From Microvirga flocculans ATCC BAA-817 (GTDB lineage: Bacteria; Pseudomonadota; Alphaproteobacteria; Rhizobiales; Beijerinckiaceae): DNA of 64,000 nucleotides. The stretch lies in contig NZ_JAEA01000007.1 of NCBI RefSeq assembly GCF_000518665.1, positions 1 to 64,000 of the forward strand, in the 5' to 3' direction. Of this stretch, positions 55,087-62,919 are shown piece by piece. Position numbers and translations under genes: made by a program. Under the pieces are notes generated by a model that was not told the DNA's origin, searched no databases, and saw only the letters and a program-made list of their open reading frames with translations. How positions within the stretch are numbered: position 1 is the first letter of the stretch; each line of letters begins with the position of its first letter.

Positions 55087-55288
55087 TCTCGATCCGCTGT
55101 CGGAACTCGTTCAGTCTAGAAGACTACGGTAGGATTGCGAAGGAGCAGCCTTCATTCGGTCTAATCTGCTTTTTCACAAGGACCCGCACTCGATATGGGG
55201 CGCGTCAGAATGATATTCGTCAAAGAACACTTCTCTCGATGCGCGAATAGTGATCGACATGTAGCGCAACCTGACAGGTGAGAGAATT

Positions 55289-55738
55289 ATGATGAAGCTG
55301 CAGATTCCCCGAGATGGCTGCGTGCTTGTGGGTGACGGTCACAAGGTTCTTTTGTTGAGAAATCAGGGAGATGAAGTTCATCCTAACCTACAGGTGGAGC
55401 AGGAGTTGAATGCGCCCGATAACCCGCGCACCCGGCTTCAAGGAAGCGACAGGCCGACAAGAATGGTGACGACGGCTAGCCAGCGGAGTGCGATTGAGCA
55501 AACGGATTGGCATGACTTGGCCGAGGTGCAGTTTGCCAAGGATGCCGTATCGGCATTGGAGGAGGTTTGCAGTCACAGGCAGGTAGAGGGTATTGTTATT
55601 GTCGCTCCACCTCGCATGCTGGCCACCATCAGGCAAGCTATGCCGGACGCTATCGCGAAGCGTATTATCGCAGAGATCGACAAGGACCTGACAAAGATTC
55701 CGGTCTACGAGATCGAGCGTCACCTGACTGGCGGATGA
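55289..55738 (+). CDS. Host-attachment-family protein (AtsE-like)
   Basis: 149 residues. The pattern CVLVGDGHKVLLLRN at the start, the ADxFAKD-like AEVQFAKDAVSALEEV and the end PPRMLATIRQAMPDAIAKRIIAEIDKDLTKIP fit the family named for a plant-attachment gene in Agrobacterium and related to the release-factor-like baeRF fold. Real biochemical role unknown. GAGAGAA precedes the ATG. Confidence 0.85.
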   Translation: MMKLQIPRDGCVLVGDGHKVLLLRNQGDEVHPNLQVEQELNAPDNPRTRLQGSDRPTRMVTTASQRSAIEQTDWHDLAEVQFAKDAVSALEEVCSHRQVEGIVIVAPPRMLATIRQAMPDAIAKRIIAEIDKDLTKIPVYEIERHLTGG

Positions 55739-55889
55739 TATCTTTCAAGAATTATGTCCTAACAACCTCAAATGCCATCAAATGTGTTACAGTTCGTTAC
55801 AAACGCACACGAAATGTTACCGGCTTGCGCTACGCGTGTGACAATGAGCTGGTTGAGTAGGGGGCCTGGCGCCTGGACCGGAGCTTCCT

Positions 55890-56639
55890 ATGTACTCTTC
55901 CCATCTCACATCCCTAGCACGTGGCGCTGCCCATCCGGCCTTTGCTCTCCAATCCAATGAATTGACCCTGGAGAGCCTGTTCGCGGCGCAGCCGGCTGAA
56001 AGGCTCCCAAGCGGCGCCGCCGCGTTCTGGGAGGGAGATCCGGCGACACACCTGCTTCAGGTCGCCGAAGGGTGCCTGCGGCTCTACAGGGTCCTGGGAG
56101 ATGGACGGCGTGCCGTGATCGGCTTTCGCTTTGTAGGCGAGTTGATCGGCATTTCCTGTTATGGTTCCTATAGTTATACGGCTGAAGCCGTGACGCACGT
56201 GCGGATCCGGCGGATCACTCGTACGCGCCTTCAGGCCCGCGAGCAGGAGATCCCTGAGATACGCCCCCTTGTTATGGCAAAGATGTTTCAGGAGATGGAC
56301 GCAGCTCAAAGGCACATCATCGTGCTCGGCCAGCTTGGCGCTGAGGAGCGTGTCGCCCATTTCCTGGTCTCCGCCGCGATGCGCATGGGGGGAGAGCAAG
56401 GAGAGGCGGTGCTTATCGACCTTCCCATGACACGCCTCGATATCGCCGATTATCTGGGTCTGACGATCGAGACCGTGTGTCGGGCGATGTCCAAGCTCAA
56501 GCACCATGGAATCATCGCCTTGGATGGCCGCCATAGCGTGACGGTACTGCGCCTATCCGATTTACGAAGCATGGCCGGCGATGTGGACGATCTTTCCGGC
56601 TTTCACGATCAATGTGCGCTTGCGCAACTTCCCAACTGA
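55890..56639 (+). CDS. Crp/Fnr-family regulator, FixK-like
   Basis: 249 residues: a cyclic-nucleotide-type sensor barrel (about 25-140), a long dimerisation helix, then an HTH with MTRLDIADYLGLTIETVCRAM. The recognition helix keeps Glu and Arg of the FNR/FixK class (E-T-V-C-R), with Cys in place of the usual Ser. The N-terminus lacks the four-Cys iron-sulfur motif of FNR, so it should be a FixK/DNR-type activator that does not sense oxygen directly. From memory, the redox cysteine of Bradyrhizobium FixK2 is replaced by Thr here. Five FixK-type sites in the window are natural targets. Confidence 0.88.
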   Translation: MYSSHLTSLARGAAHPAFALQSNELTLESLFAAQPAERLPSGAAAFWEGDPATHLLQVAEGCLRLYRVLGDGRRAVIGFRFVGELIGISCYGSYSYTAEAVTHVRIRRITRTRLQAREQEIPEIRPLVMAKMFQEMDAAQRHIIVLGQLGAEERVAHFLVSAAMRMGGEQGEAVLIDLPMTRLDIADYLGLTIETVCRAMSKLKHHGIIALDGRHSVTVLRLSDLRSMAGDVDDLSGFHDQCALAQLPN

Positions 56640-56692
56640 CATCAGGTGCTATTTTCCAAAATCGAACGTCGCTTGATTTTGAAGGGAGAGCC

Positions 56693-56893
56693 ATGTCTTG
56701 TGGTCGCCTTCAGTTGCGTCTGACACATTGGCCAGGTCCTGCTCTCCCACTCATCGCCCTCACGTGGAGAGCCGATTGCATGACGTGCATGGCTTTCACT
56801 CAGAGCAGAGTCCAGGTCAGAATAAAGAGAGCCACGCGCCATATTTCGCCTGCATCTTTGGGAGCGACGGTCATACGTTCCAATTCCTTCTAA
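56693..56893 (+). CDS. Possible small protein, 66 aa
   Basis: A short frame starting MSCGRLQLRLTHWPGPALPL with GAAGGGAGAG a few bases upstream. One moderately hydrophobic stretch (WPGPALPLIALTW) and a basic C-terminus. No family recognised. Existence rests mostly on the ribosome site and its position between the FixK-like gene and the response regulator. Confidence 0.35.
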   Translation: MSCGRLQLRLTHWPGPALPLIALTWRADCMTCMAFTQSRVQVRIKRATRHISPASLGATVIRSNSF

Positions 56894-56926
56894 GCGGTCA
56901 CTAAACCTCATTTCCAGGAGGTTGCC

Positions 56927-57154
56927 ATGCCTGTCTTCGATGCGTCAGTGTTCAACGACAATGAAAAGGATATCCTCCACCTGCGTGACATTCTTTCATC
57001 GGGCAAGCGGTCAGCAGGGTTCCTGGAAACCCGCAGGAGCGAGTCTGCGGAGCCTTGGCCTTGCATCGGTCGTCGGGCGCAGAGGCCCCGATGCCAGGTT
57101 CCTCTGATCGTCGGCGTTGCCGTATCGATTACATTGGATGTGCATACCTCATAA
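56927..57154 (+). CDS. Possible small protein, 75 aa
   Basis: The start MPVFDASVFNDNEKDILHLR follows a strong AGGAGGT 5 bases upstream. The first 35 residues look like a normal soluble protein, but after residue 36 the composition becomes rich in Arg, Pro and Cys and unlike coding sequence (WPCIGRRAQRPRCQ), so the gene may be frameshifted or recently truncated. Confidence 0.4.
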   Translation: MPVFDASVFNDNEKDILHLRDILSSGKRSAGFLETRRSESAEPWPCIGRRAQRPRCQVPLIVGVAVSITLDVHTS

Positions 57155-57312
57155 GGGTTATGGCTCTTAAAGGACGATTTTCCCGACGGATTCACGTTCA
57201 GACCGCAGGCGTTCACATGCGCTAGCGTGGTATTTATCCTTAAGGGTGGGTCTGCTCCGGGCTGTTCGAGCCTGAGGGCCTTTTTTTGGGCCGATTCCCG
57301 GCAAAGATTGGT

Positions 57313-57327
57313 TTACCCTCAGGGTAA
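57313..57327. promoter_or_regulatory. Palindrome upstream of the response regulator
   Basis: TTACCCT-C-AGGGTAA is a perfect 7-1-7 palindrome. A second dyad, CCTTAAGG, is at 57238-57245 and a GC-rich hairpin, CCCGCCTG/CAGGCGGG, at 57337-57355. They lie 40-130 bases before the response-regulator start and could be operator and leader structure. Confidence 0.45.
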
Positions 57328-57367
57328 CCGGTCCGCCCCGCCTGCTTCAGGCGGGCCCCCTCTTCGT

Positions 57368-58159
57368 ATGGGTCGTTCGATGCTTGTTGCAGAACACGGC
57401 CAAAGCGCCAATGGCATGTCGCATCATCCCGCTCACCCCGCGCATATTCTTGTCGTCGATGACGATGCCCGGATACGGTCGATGCTGTCTCGCTACTTCG
57501 AAGGCGAAGGCTTTCAAGTCAGTCTTGCCGAGAGCGGGGCACAGATGCGGCAGAGGCTGGAGAAAGCTCCGGTCGATCTTATCCTACTGGATCTTGGCCT
57601 TCCCGATACGGACGGCTTGGCGCTGGCACGGGATATTCGGGCCCGCTCGGAAGTAGGCATCATCATCATGACGGGCCGCAGCGATGATGTCGATCGCATC
57701 GTTGGCCTGGAGGTGGGCGCTGACGATTATGTCTCCAAGCCCTTTAACCTGAGGGAGCTTCTGGCTCGGGTCAGGAGCGTGCTCCGGCGACTGCAACCGG
57801 CTGTCCCGACGCAGGAGCCAAAGCTGCCGGTCGCGGAGGAAGTTATTTGCTTCGACGGCTGGATCCTGGACCGAAACCGGAGACTTCTGACTTCCCCGGA
57901 CGGTCGGGAGATTTCTCTCACGACAGGTGAGTTCGATCTCTTGAGCATTCTTGTAGGTCATGCCGGACGCGTGTTGACCCGCGATTATCTGATGGATCGG
58001 ACGCGCGGGAGATCTTGGCAGGTCTTTGACCGGTCTATCGATGCGCAGGTGTCGAGACTCAGGCGCAAGATCGAAGGCGATGCGCAAAATCCGAGGATGC
58101 TGAAATCCGTGAGGGGAGTCGGCTATATCTTCACTGCCAAGGTTACGCCCTCCGTATGA
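57368..58159 (+). CDS. OmpR-family response regulator
   Basis: About 263 residues. The receiver domain shows HILVVDDDARIRSMLSRYFEG, the phospho-Asp in LILLDLGLPDTDG and the conserved Lys in VSKPFNLREL. The C-terminal winged helix has TTGEFDLLSILVGHAGRVLTR and SIDAQVSRLRRKIEGD ending in VRGVGYIF. Starts at 57368, 57380 and 57413 are possible; none has a good ribosome site. It is convergent with the hybrid kinase gene, 24 bases apart, so they may be partners, though the kinase has its own receiver. Confidence 0.92.
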   Translation: MGRSMLVAEHGQSANGMSHHPAHPAHILVVDDDARIRSMLSRYFEGEGFQVSLAESGAQMRQRLEKAPVDLILLDLGLPDTDGLALARDIRARSEVGIIIMTGRSDDVDRIVGLEVGADDYVSKPFNLRELLARVRSVLRRLQPAVPTQEPKLPVAEEVICFDGWILDRNRRLLTSPDGREISLTTGEFDLLSILVGHAGRVLTRDYLMDRTRGRSWQVFDRSIDAQVSRLRRKIEGDAQNPRMLKSVRGVGYIFTAKVTPSV

Positions 58160-58183
58160 GAACCTTGTAAGTTCAGGAGCTTT

Positions 58184-60904
58184 TCAGTCGCTCGGGGTGT
58201 CGTCGAGAATGGCGCGTAGCTTCGAGGCGAGGTCGGCAGCGGTATAAGGCTTCCTGATCCAGTTACGGCTTTCCGTCTCGGCTTGCTTAATCACGTCGAG
58301 CTCCGCGTAGCCTGATGTATACAGTACCTGCAGATCGGGCCGGGTTCGATGGACTTCGGCGGCAAGCTCCGCCCCCGAAAGGCCTCCTGGCATCACCATG
58401 TCGGTAAACAGAAGATCGATATCGGGGCTTTGCTGCAGGATGGAGAGGGCTTCCGGGCCGTTCCCGGCGGCCAGCACCTTATATCCCAGTTCGATAAGCC
58501 GCGCCGTTGTGATACGTCGAACACGTTCCTCGTCCTCAACGACCAGAATCGTCTCGCCTTTCGAACGGGGCATCGGAGGCTTTTCGGATGCGGATGATAC
58601 AGTCTCTTCTTCCCGATCCTTGGCATATGGAAGATAAATCCGGATGATCGTTCCACGGCCGAGCTCACTGTAGAGCGCGACGTGCCCACCCGATTGCTTG
58701 ACGAAGCCGTAAACCGTGCTGAGTCCGAGTCCTGTACCGGATCCTGTCGGTTTCGTGGTGAAGAAAGGTTCAAAGGCTCGCTCCTGCACCTGCGGAGACA
58801 TTCCGATTCCCGTATCGGTCACGGAAATCAGGATATAGCTTCCAGGCTTAACGTCGGCGTGGGCTGCAGCGTAATCCGCATCGAGCTGTGCATCGGAGAC
58901 CTCGATGGTCAGTCGTCCTCCCTGAGGCATTGCATCTCTTGCATTGATTCCAAGGTTGAGAAGAGCATTCTGCAACTGCGCAGGATCGATCATCGCCTGC
59001 CGGGAACTTTCGACGACGGTTCTGATCGTAATCGTTTCGCCAAGAGTTCGGCGCAGAAGATCGCTCGTTCCCGAGACGAGATGACCGACATCCACGAGTT
59101 TAGGATTGAGCGGCATCCGGCGGCCGAAAGCCAGAAGACTTGCCGTCAGCTGTGCAGCCAGGTCGGCGGCTTCCTGAGAATCGTTGATGAGTTCCCTATA
59201 GCTCTGATCGGGGAGGCGGGCTTCGAGAATCTCCAGGTTGCCCTTGATCACGGTCAGAAGATTGTTGAAGTCATGCGCTACGCCGCCCGTGAGTTTGCCG
59301 ATGGCTTCCATTTTTTGAGTTTGCCGCAGTTCCTGCTCGATTTGTCGCATTTCGGTGAGATCGCGGATGAACCCCGTGAAGACCAGCTCCCCGTTGCTGC
59401 GGGCTTCGCCGACATTGAGCTCCATCGGAAAAAGCGAGCCATCCTTGCGCATTCCGGTCACGATCCGGCCTTTACCGATGATACGGTGCTCTCCGGTCCT
59501 CAGATAGCGGGCGATATAGTCATCATGGGCGCTGCGGTCAGGTTCGGGCATCAACAGGCTTACATTGCGTCCTGACATCTCTTCCGCAGCATACCCGAAG
59601 AGCTTCTCCGCAGTCTGGCTGAAGGATTGAATGATCCCATGACTGTTGATCACGATCATGGCGCTCGGAACAGTTTCCAGAATGGACCGCAGATGAGCCT
59701 CTCTGTCTCGTGCCTCACGGGCGGCGACCAAGAGCGCTTCGCCAACTTCGTTGACCTCGCGTACGGGTGTGTTGACGCTGGGAACGCTCTCTCCGCGTCC
59801 GACCGCGACGCCCGCCCCCTTGAGGCTCCAGATCGCAGTCGAGAGGTTTGAACCCGTCCAATAGGCCAGGATCGCAGCTACGACAAACAGCAAGGCACCA
59901 ATGAGAGTAAGCGAGATAAGGGCGCGTCGCAGGGGAGCATTGAAAACCCGCTCGGGAACGGCAACCGCTATGGTCCAGTTTGTCCTCGGCGAGCGCACAT
60001 AGGCTGTTCGTACCTCGATTCCTTCAAGGTTTCGGCCGCTCCAGAAGCCTTCCGCTCCCGTCGCCCGCGTGCTCCAATCGACAGGTGTAGGCTTTCCCAC
60101 GAACCGGTCGTGGTCGGTCGATCGAGCGACGACGACATCGTTGCGATCGACGACGATGGAGAGCCATTCCGGAGACAGCCGGACCCGTTGAATGACCTCT
60201 GACAAGTGAGTAGCTGGAATTTCGATTGCCAGAAGATACTGAACGTCGCCGTTATTAATTACGGGCACCATGACGTTCACGATCCAGGTCTGCTCGATAG
60301 AGCTTTTCATCAAATCCGTGATGGCCGGTTGCTTTGTGCGGATGATCTCCTTCTCAACCGGCGCAAGATGCGGATTGCTATCGTCTATCGCGGTATTCCA
60401 CGGCAGAGCCGTGTTCATAACCTGCTGCATCAGGCCTGGGTCATGCAGGGCAATCGTGACCCCAAGTGTGCGCGATATTTCGACTGCATGATCATAAAAG
60501 CCTTTGAGATCACCTTCTTGGAGAAGCGGTGAAGTTGATAGCGCCTGCAACATCGGAAGAGGAGATGTGAGTTCTCGGTCGATGGTCTGAACAAGCTCAC
60601 GCGCCAGAAGCCGGGCGCGCTCGTCCGCCCATCTCTGCTGCGATTCGACATAGAACCAGGTCAGCACGGCAGCGAACAGGATAACCGGAATGAGAAGGAC
60701 GACGGCAAAGGTCAAAAGATGTGCGCGGGCCGACCATGCCTGCCCCAGTCCGGGACTACGAGGTTGCTTGGAGCGAGCACTGTCAAAGGGGTCAGGGATG
60801 AACTCATGGGTACCTCGCCCGTGAAGGAGAGGCCGACGCGTAGCGCTTGTCATGGTCGTCGGTACCAGAGTGAGGTAATCGTGATGGGTTTCCCAATGCG
60901 CCAT
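58184..60904 (-). CDS. Membrane hybrid histidine kinase with FixL-type haem PAS domain
   Basis: 906 residues. Order: TM1 (about 62-85), a periplasmic Cache-type sensor, TM2 (about 330-350, LIGALLFVVAAILAYWTG), a HAMP-like linker, a PAS domain, HisKA (GGVAHDFNNLL, His near 543), HATPase (NLGINARDAMPQGG; DTGIGMS; GTGLGLSTVYG) and a C-terminal receiver (ILVVEDEERVRR; phospho-Asp in LLFTDMVMPGG). The PAS domain is strikingly FixL-like: MPEPDRSAHDDYIARY carries the haem-ligating His (His460) and GKGRIVTG the distal Arg that responds to oxygen. It should sense oxygen in the cytoplasm plus a ligand outside. ATG 60904 follows the stop of a 63-aa gene by one base (TAAcATG), indicating coupled translation. 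Confidence 0.92.
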   Translation of the reverse strand: MAHWETHHDYLTLVPTTMTSATRRPLLHGRGTHEFIPDPFDSARSKQPRSPGLGQAWSARAHLLTFAVVLLIPVILFAAVLTWFYVESQQRWADERARLLARELVQTIDRELTSPLPMLQALSTSPLLQEGDLKGFYDHAVEISRTLGVTIALHDPGLMQQVMNTALPWNTAIDDSNPHLAPVEKEIIRTKQPAITDLMKSSIEQTWIVNVMVPVINNGDVQYLLAIEIPATHLSEVIQRVRLSPEWLSIVVDRNDVVVARSTDHDRFVGKPTPVDWSTRATGAEGFWSGRNLEGIEVRTAYVRSPRTNWTIAVAVPERVFNAPLRRALISLTLIGALLFVVAAILAYWTGSNLSTAIWSLKGAGVAVGRGESVPSVNTPVREVNEVGEALLVAAREARDREAHLRSILETVPSAMIVINSHGIIQSFSQTAEKLFGYAAEEMSGRNVSLLMPEPDRSAHDDYIARYLRTGEHRIIGKGRIVTGMRKDGSLFPMELNVGEARSNGELVFTGFIRDLTEMRQIEQELRQTQKMEAIGKLTGGVAHDFNNLLTVIKGNLEILEARLPDQSYRELINDSQEAADLAAQLTASLLAFGRRMPLNPKLVDVGHLVSGTSDLLRRTLGETITIRTVVESSRQAMIDPAQLQNALLNLGINARDAMPQGGRLTIEVSDAQLDADYAAAHADVKPGSYILISVTDTGIGMSPQVQERAFEPFFTTKPTGSGTGLGLSTVYGFVKQSGGHVALYSELGRGTIIRIYLPYAKDREEETVSSASEKPPMPRSKGETILVVEDEERVRRITTARLIELGYKVLAAGNGPEALSILQQSPDIDLLFTDMVMPGGLSGAELAAEVHRTRPDLQVLYTSGYAELDVIKQAETESRNWIRKPYTAADLASKLRAILDDTPSD

Positions 60905-60905
60905 G

Positions 60906-61097
60906 TTACTGTGCCGTATTGCTGGCAATCATGACAAGCTCCATGCCGATCATGATCTTGGCTCTTCCAGGCGCAAGAGAGCGGTTCCCTGGAAGCGATA
61001 TCTGTAACCCCTGTTCACCATGGGCGGTGAGCGTCGCAACGGAGCCCCCTACTACAGACGTAATTCTGCCGGGATTATCGTTGCTCTCACTTTCCAT
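60906..61097 (-). CDS. Small protein of 63 aa, coupled to the hybrid kinase
   Basis: A short gene with a strong AGGAGG ribosome site (8 bases before ATG 61097) and a stop one base before the kinase ATG. The sequence is polar and beta-like (MESESNDNPGRITSVVGGSV, later QISLPGNRSLAPGRAKIMIG), without a membrane segment. No family recognised. A perfect FixK-type box and a plausible -10 precede it, so it is the first gene of the kinase operon. It could modulate the kinase, but that is speculation. Confidence 0.72.
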   Translation of the reverse strand: MESESNDNPGRITSVVGGSVATLTAHGEQGLQISLPGNRSLAPGRAKIMIGMELVMIASNTAQ

Positions 61098-61152
61098 GTC
61101 CCGACCTCCTGGTGCTTAGGATAGCCCTGACCAACCTCTCAAACGCACCGAG

Positions 61153-61193
61153 ATCTTAGGGCGGAACCACCTATAAAGTTTGATTTCTATCAA
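61153..61193 (-). promoter_or_regulatory. FixK/FNR-type box and promoter of the hybrid-kinase operon
   Basis: TTGATTTCTATCAA (61180-61193) matches TTGAT-N4-ATCAA exactly. On the minus strand a -10-like TAAGAT (61158-61153) is centred 31 bases from the box, class II spacing, giving a start near 61145 and a 48-base leader before the 63-aa gene. Confidence 0.75.
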
Positions 61194-61282
61194 GAGATTC
61201 CTGGTTAGGCCTAAAGCGGCGTGGCGACCGTCGGGAGCCCGGGTAAGGGCCTTTTTGCATTGCATCGAATGGCCAGTGCATT

Positions 61283-61323
61283 TTGATTTTGCTCAACTTT
61301 TTTCGTGAATCCGCCCGTATGCT
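61283..61323 (+). promoter_or_regulatory. FixK-type box and promoter of the DUF2267 gene
   Basis: TTGATTTTGCTCAA (61283-61296) fits TTGA-N6-TCAA, one base off TTGAY-N4-RTCAA. A -10-like TATGCT (61318-61323) is centred 31 bases on, so the start should be near 61331, about 32 bases before the DUF2267 ATG. Confidence 0.65.
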
Positions 61324-61362
61324 GCGAGCATTCAGCCTAGATCAAGCTCTTAGAGGGAAACC

Positions 61363-61785
61363 ATGAGTGCGACCGGTCTCGATGTCTTCGACAAAACGCT
61401 TCAGACGACAAATCTCTGGCTGGACGAGATCATGGCGGAGCATGGTCCCGACCGGCAGACGGCCTGGCACATCCTCGGCGCCGTCCTTCATGCGGTGAGA
61501 GATCGCCTGCCGGCGGAGCTCGCCGTTCATCTCGGGGCACAATTACCCCTTCTCGTCCGTGGCCTTTATTACGACCAGTGGCATTTTTCGCGCGAGGCCG
61601 GTCAGGAACGATCTCTCGAGCATTTCCTCGATCATATCGATCAGGGGCTGAAGAACATCAGGCCGATCAACCGGCTTGAAGCTGCCCGGACTGTCTTCGG
61701 CGTCCTGAACCGTCACCTGACAGGCGGTCAGGTTGAGAAAGTCCGCAACACGCTTTCTCATGAAGTCCGAGCACTCTGGCCCTGA
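61363..61785 (+). CDS. DUF2267 protein
   Basis: 140 residues. The family pattern is clear: FDKTLQTTNLWLDEIMAEHG, WHILGAVLHAVRDRLPAELAVHLGAQLPLLVRG, then YYDQW. DUF2267 proteins are soluble helical proteins of unknown function that cluster with stress and low-oxygen genes. AGAGGGAAACC precedes the ATG. It is first of a group with the small protein at 61815 and cysQ. Confidence 0.9.
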   Translation: MSATGLDVFDKTLQTTNLWLDEIMAEHGPDRQTAWHILGAVLHAVRDRLPAELAVHLGAQLPLLVRGLYYDQWHFSREAGQERSLEHFLDHIDQGLKNIRPINRLEAARTVFGVLNRHLTGGQVEKVRNTLSHEVRALWP

Positions 61786-61814
61786 ATTTGCTCATTTGTC
61801 CCTGGGAGATACCG

Positions 61815-62054
61815 ATGGCTTCCGACCCGGTTGAGACTGCCAGAGCCGCGCGTGAGCGACTGGTCGTCCGTAGACGCGGCCTGCTGGACGACATTGCCTC
61901 GATGGAAAAGATCTCAATCGACGATGCGCTTGATCTCAAGATCGTCCAAGACGCCATTGATGTCGTCGACAGATCGATTGAAGAGGAACACGCTCAACGA
62001 TCCCGGCTTTATGATGCAGTCGATGAATCGGGTTCAGAGGCGCGCCCATTGTGA
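61815..62054 (+). CDS. Small helical hypothetical protein
   Basis: 79 residues, charged and helical (MASDPVETARAARERLVVRR; DDALDLKIVQDAIDVVDRSIEEE), likely a short coiled coil. GGGAGAT precedes ATG 61815, 29 bases after the DUF2267 stop, so probably the same transcript. No family recognised. Confidence 0.65.
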   Translation: MASDPVETARAARERLVVRRRGLLDDIASMEKISIDDALDLKIVQDAIDVVDRSIEEEHAQRSRLYDAVDESGSEARPL

Positions 62055-62088
62055 AGGGTCGTTTCCTTTTCGATTTAGGGTTGCGGCA

Positions 62089-62919
62089 TTGAAATCTGCT
62101 GAGCGCAATACGTTGGGACTTGCCCTGGGACAACTAGCCGTCAGGGCGGGAGAGATCGTGATGGGCATCTACAGAAGAAGCCCTTCGGTTGCGATCAAGC
62201 GCGATGCTTCTCCGGTGACGGAGGCGGACCTGGCCGCAGAAACCATCATCATTGAAGGTCTTGGAATGCTGCTTCCTGGACTCCCTGTTGTTTCGGAAGA
62301 GTGTCCCCAGAGCCAAATTGCCCCTCCGGGTGACGCCTTTGTTCTGGTGGATCCTCTCGATGGCACGCGGGAGTTTGTTTCCGGGCGCGACGAATTCACG
62401 ATCAACATCGCATTGATCGTGGAAGGACGCCCTGTTGCAGGCGCTGTCTATGCTCCTTCCCTTGATGAACTCTGGTACGCGGGATCGGAAAGTTTTCGGC
62501 TGTCAGTCGCGCCTGGCGTTCAGATCGCGGCAGATTCTCCCGTAGTGAGGGTTCGGGTCCGGCAGCCTTTGGCCGACAGCTTTGTCGTGCTGATCAGTCG
62601 CTCTCATCGTGATCCTGCGACCGAAGACTTTCTGGATCGGCTATCACTGAAGAACCGCCGGCCTATGGGTTCATCCCTGAAATTCTGCCGGATTGCCCAG
62701 GGGGACGCCGATCTTTATGTCCGCCTTGCTCCTACTCATGAATGGGACACGGCTGCGGGAGATGCAATCCTGTCGGCGGCGGGTGGGCTGGTTCTCGATC
62801 CGAGCGGAGTTCCATTGCGCTACGGTAAAGCCAAGTCAGGCTTTCTTCACGAAGGGTTTGTTGCTTTGGGTGGATTCAGGCCATCCTGGGACTGGGACGA
62901 TGTTCGTTTGAGCTCGTGA
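62089..62919 (+). CDS. cysQ: 3'(2'),5'-bisphosphate nucleotidase, CysQ family
   Basis: 276 residues of the inositol-monophosphatase superfamily. CysQ hydrolyses PAP/PAPS, protecting cells from sulfur-pathway intermediates. Metal-binding motifs: VVSEEC (Glu-Glu), DPLDGTREFVSG (Asp-Pro-Leu-Asp-Gly-Thr) and the third Asp in EWDTAAGDAIL. The start is uncertain: TTG 62089 gives a normal N-terminus (LKSAERNTLGLALGQLA); ATGs at 62011-62023 would overlap the upstream gene. Its last 73 bases overlap the convergent kinase gene on the other strand. Confidence 0.88.
   Translation: MKSAERNTLGLALGQLAVRAGEIVMGIYRRSPSVAIKRDASPVTEADLAAETIIIEGLGMLLPGLPVVSEECPQSQIAPPGDAFVLVDPLDGTREFVSGRDEFTINIALIVEGRPVAGAVYAPSLDELWYAGSESFRLSVAPGVQIAADSPVVRVRVRQPLADSFVVLISRSHRDPATEDFLDRLSLKNRRPMGSSLKFCRIAQGDADLYVRLAPTHEWDTAAGDAILSAAGGLVLDPSGVPLRYGKAKSGFLHEGFVALGGFRPSWDWDDVRLSS

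Noticed and set aside
56673..56686. TTGATTTTGAAGGG as a FixK box
   Set aside because: Only the left half matches; the right half (AAGGG) does not, and it overlaps the ribosome site of a small frame.
57270..57287. T7 run after GGGCC as a terminator
   Set aside because: The upstream pairing is only four bases with the wrong spacing to the T run; no gene end is near.
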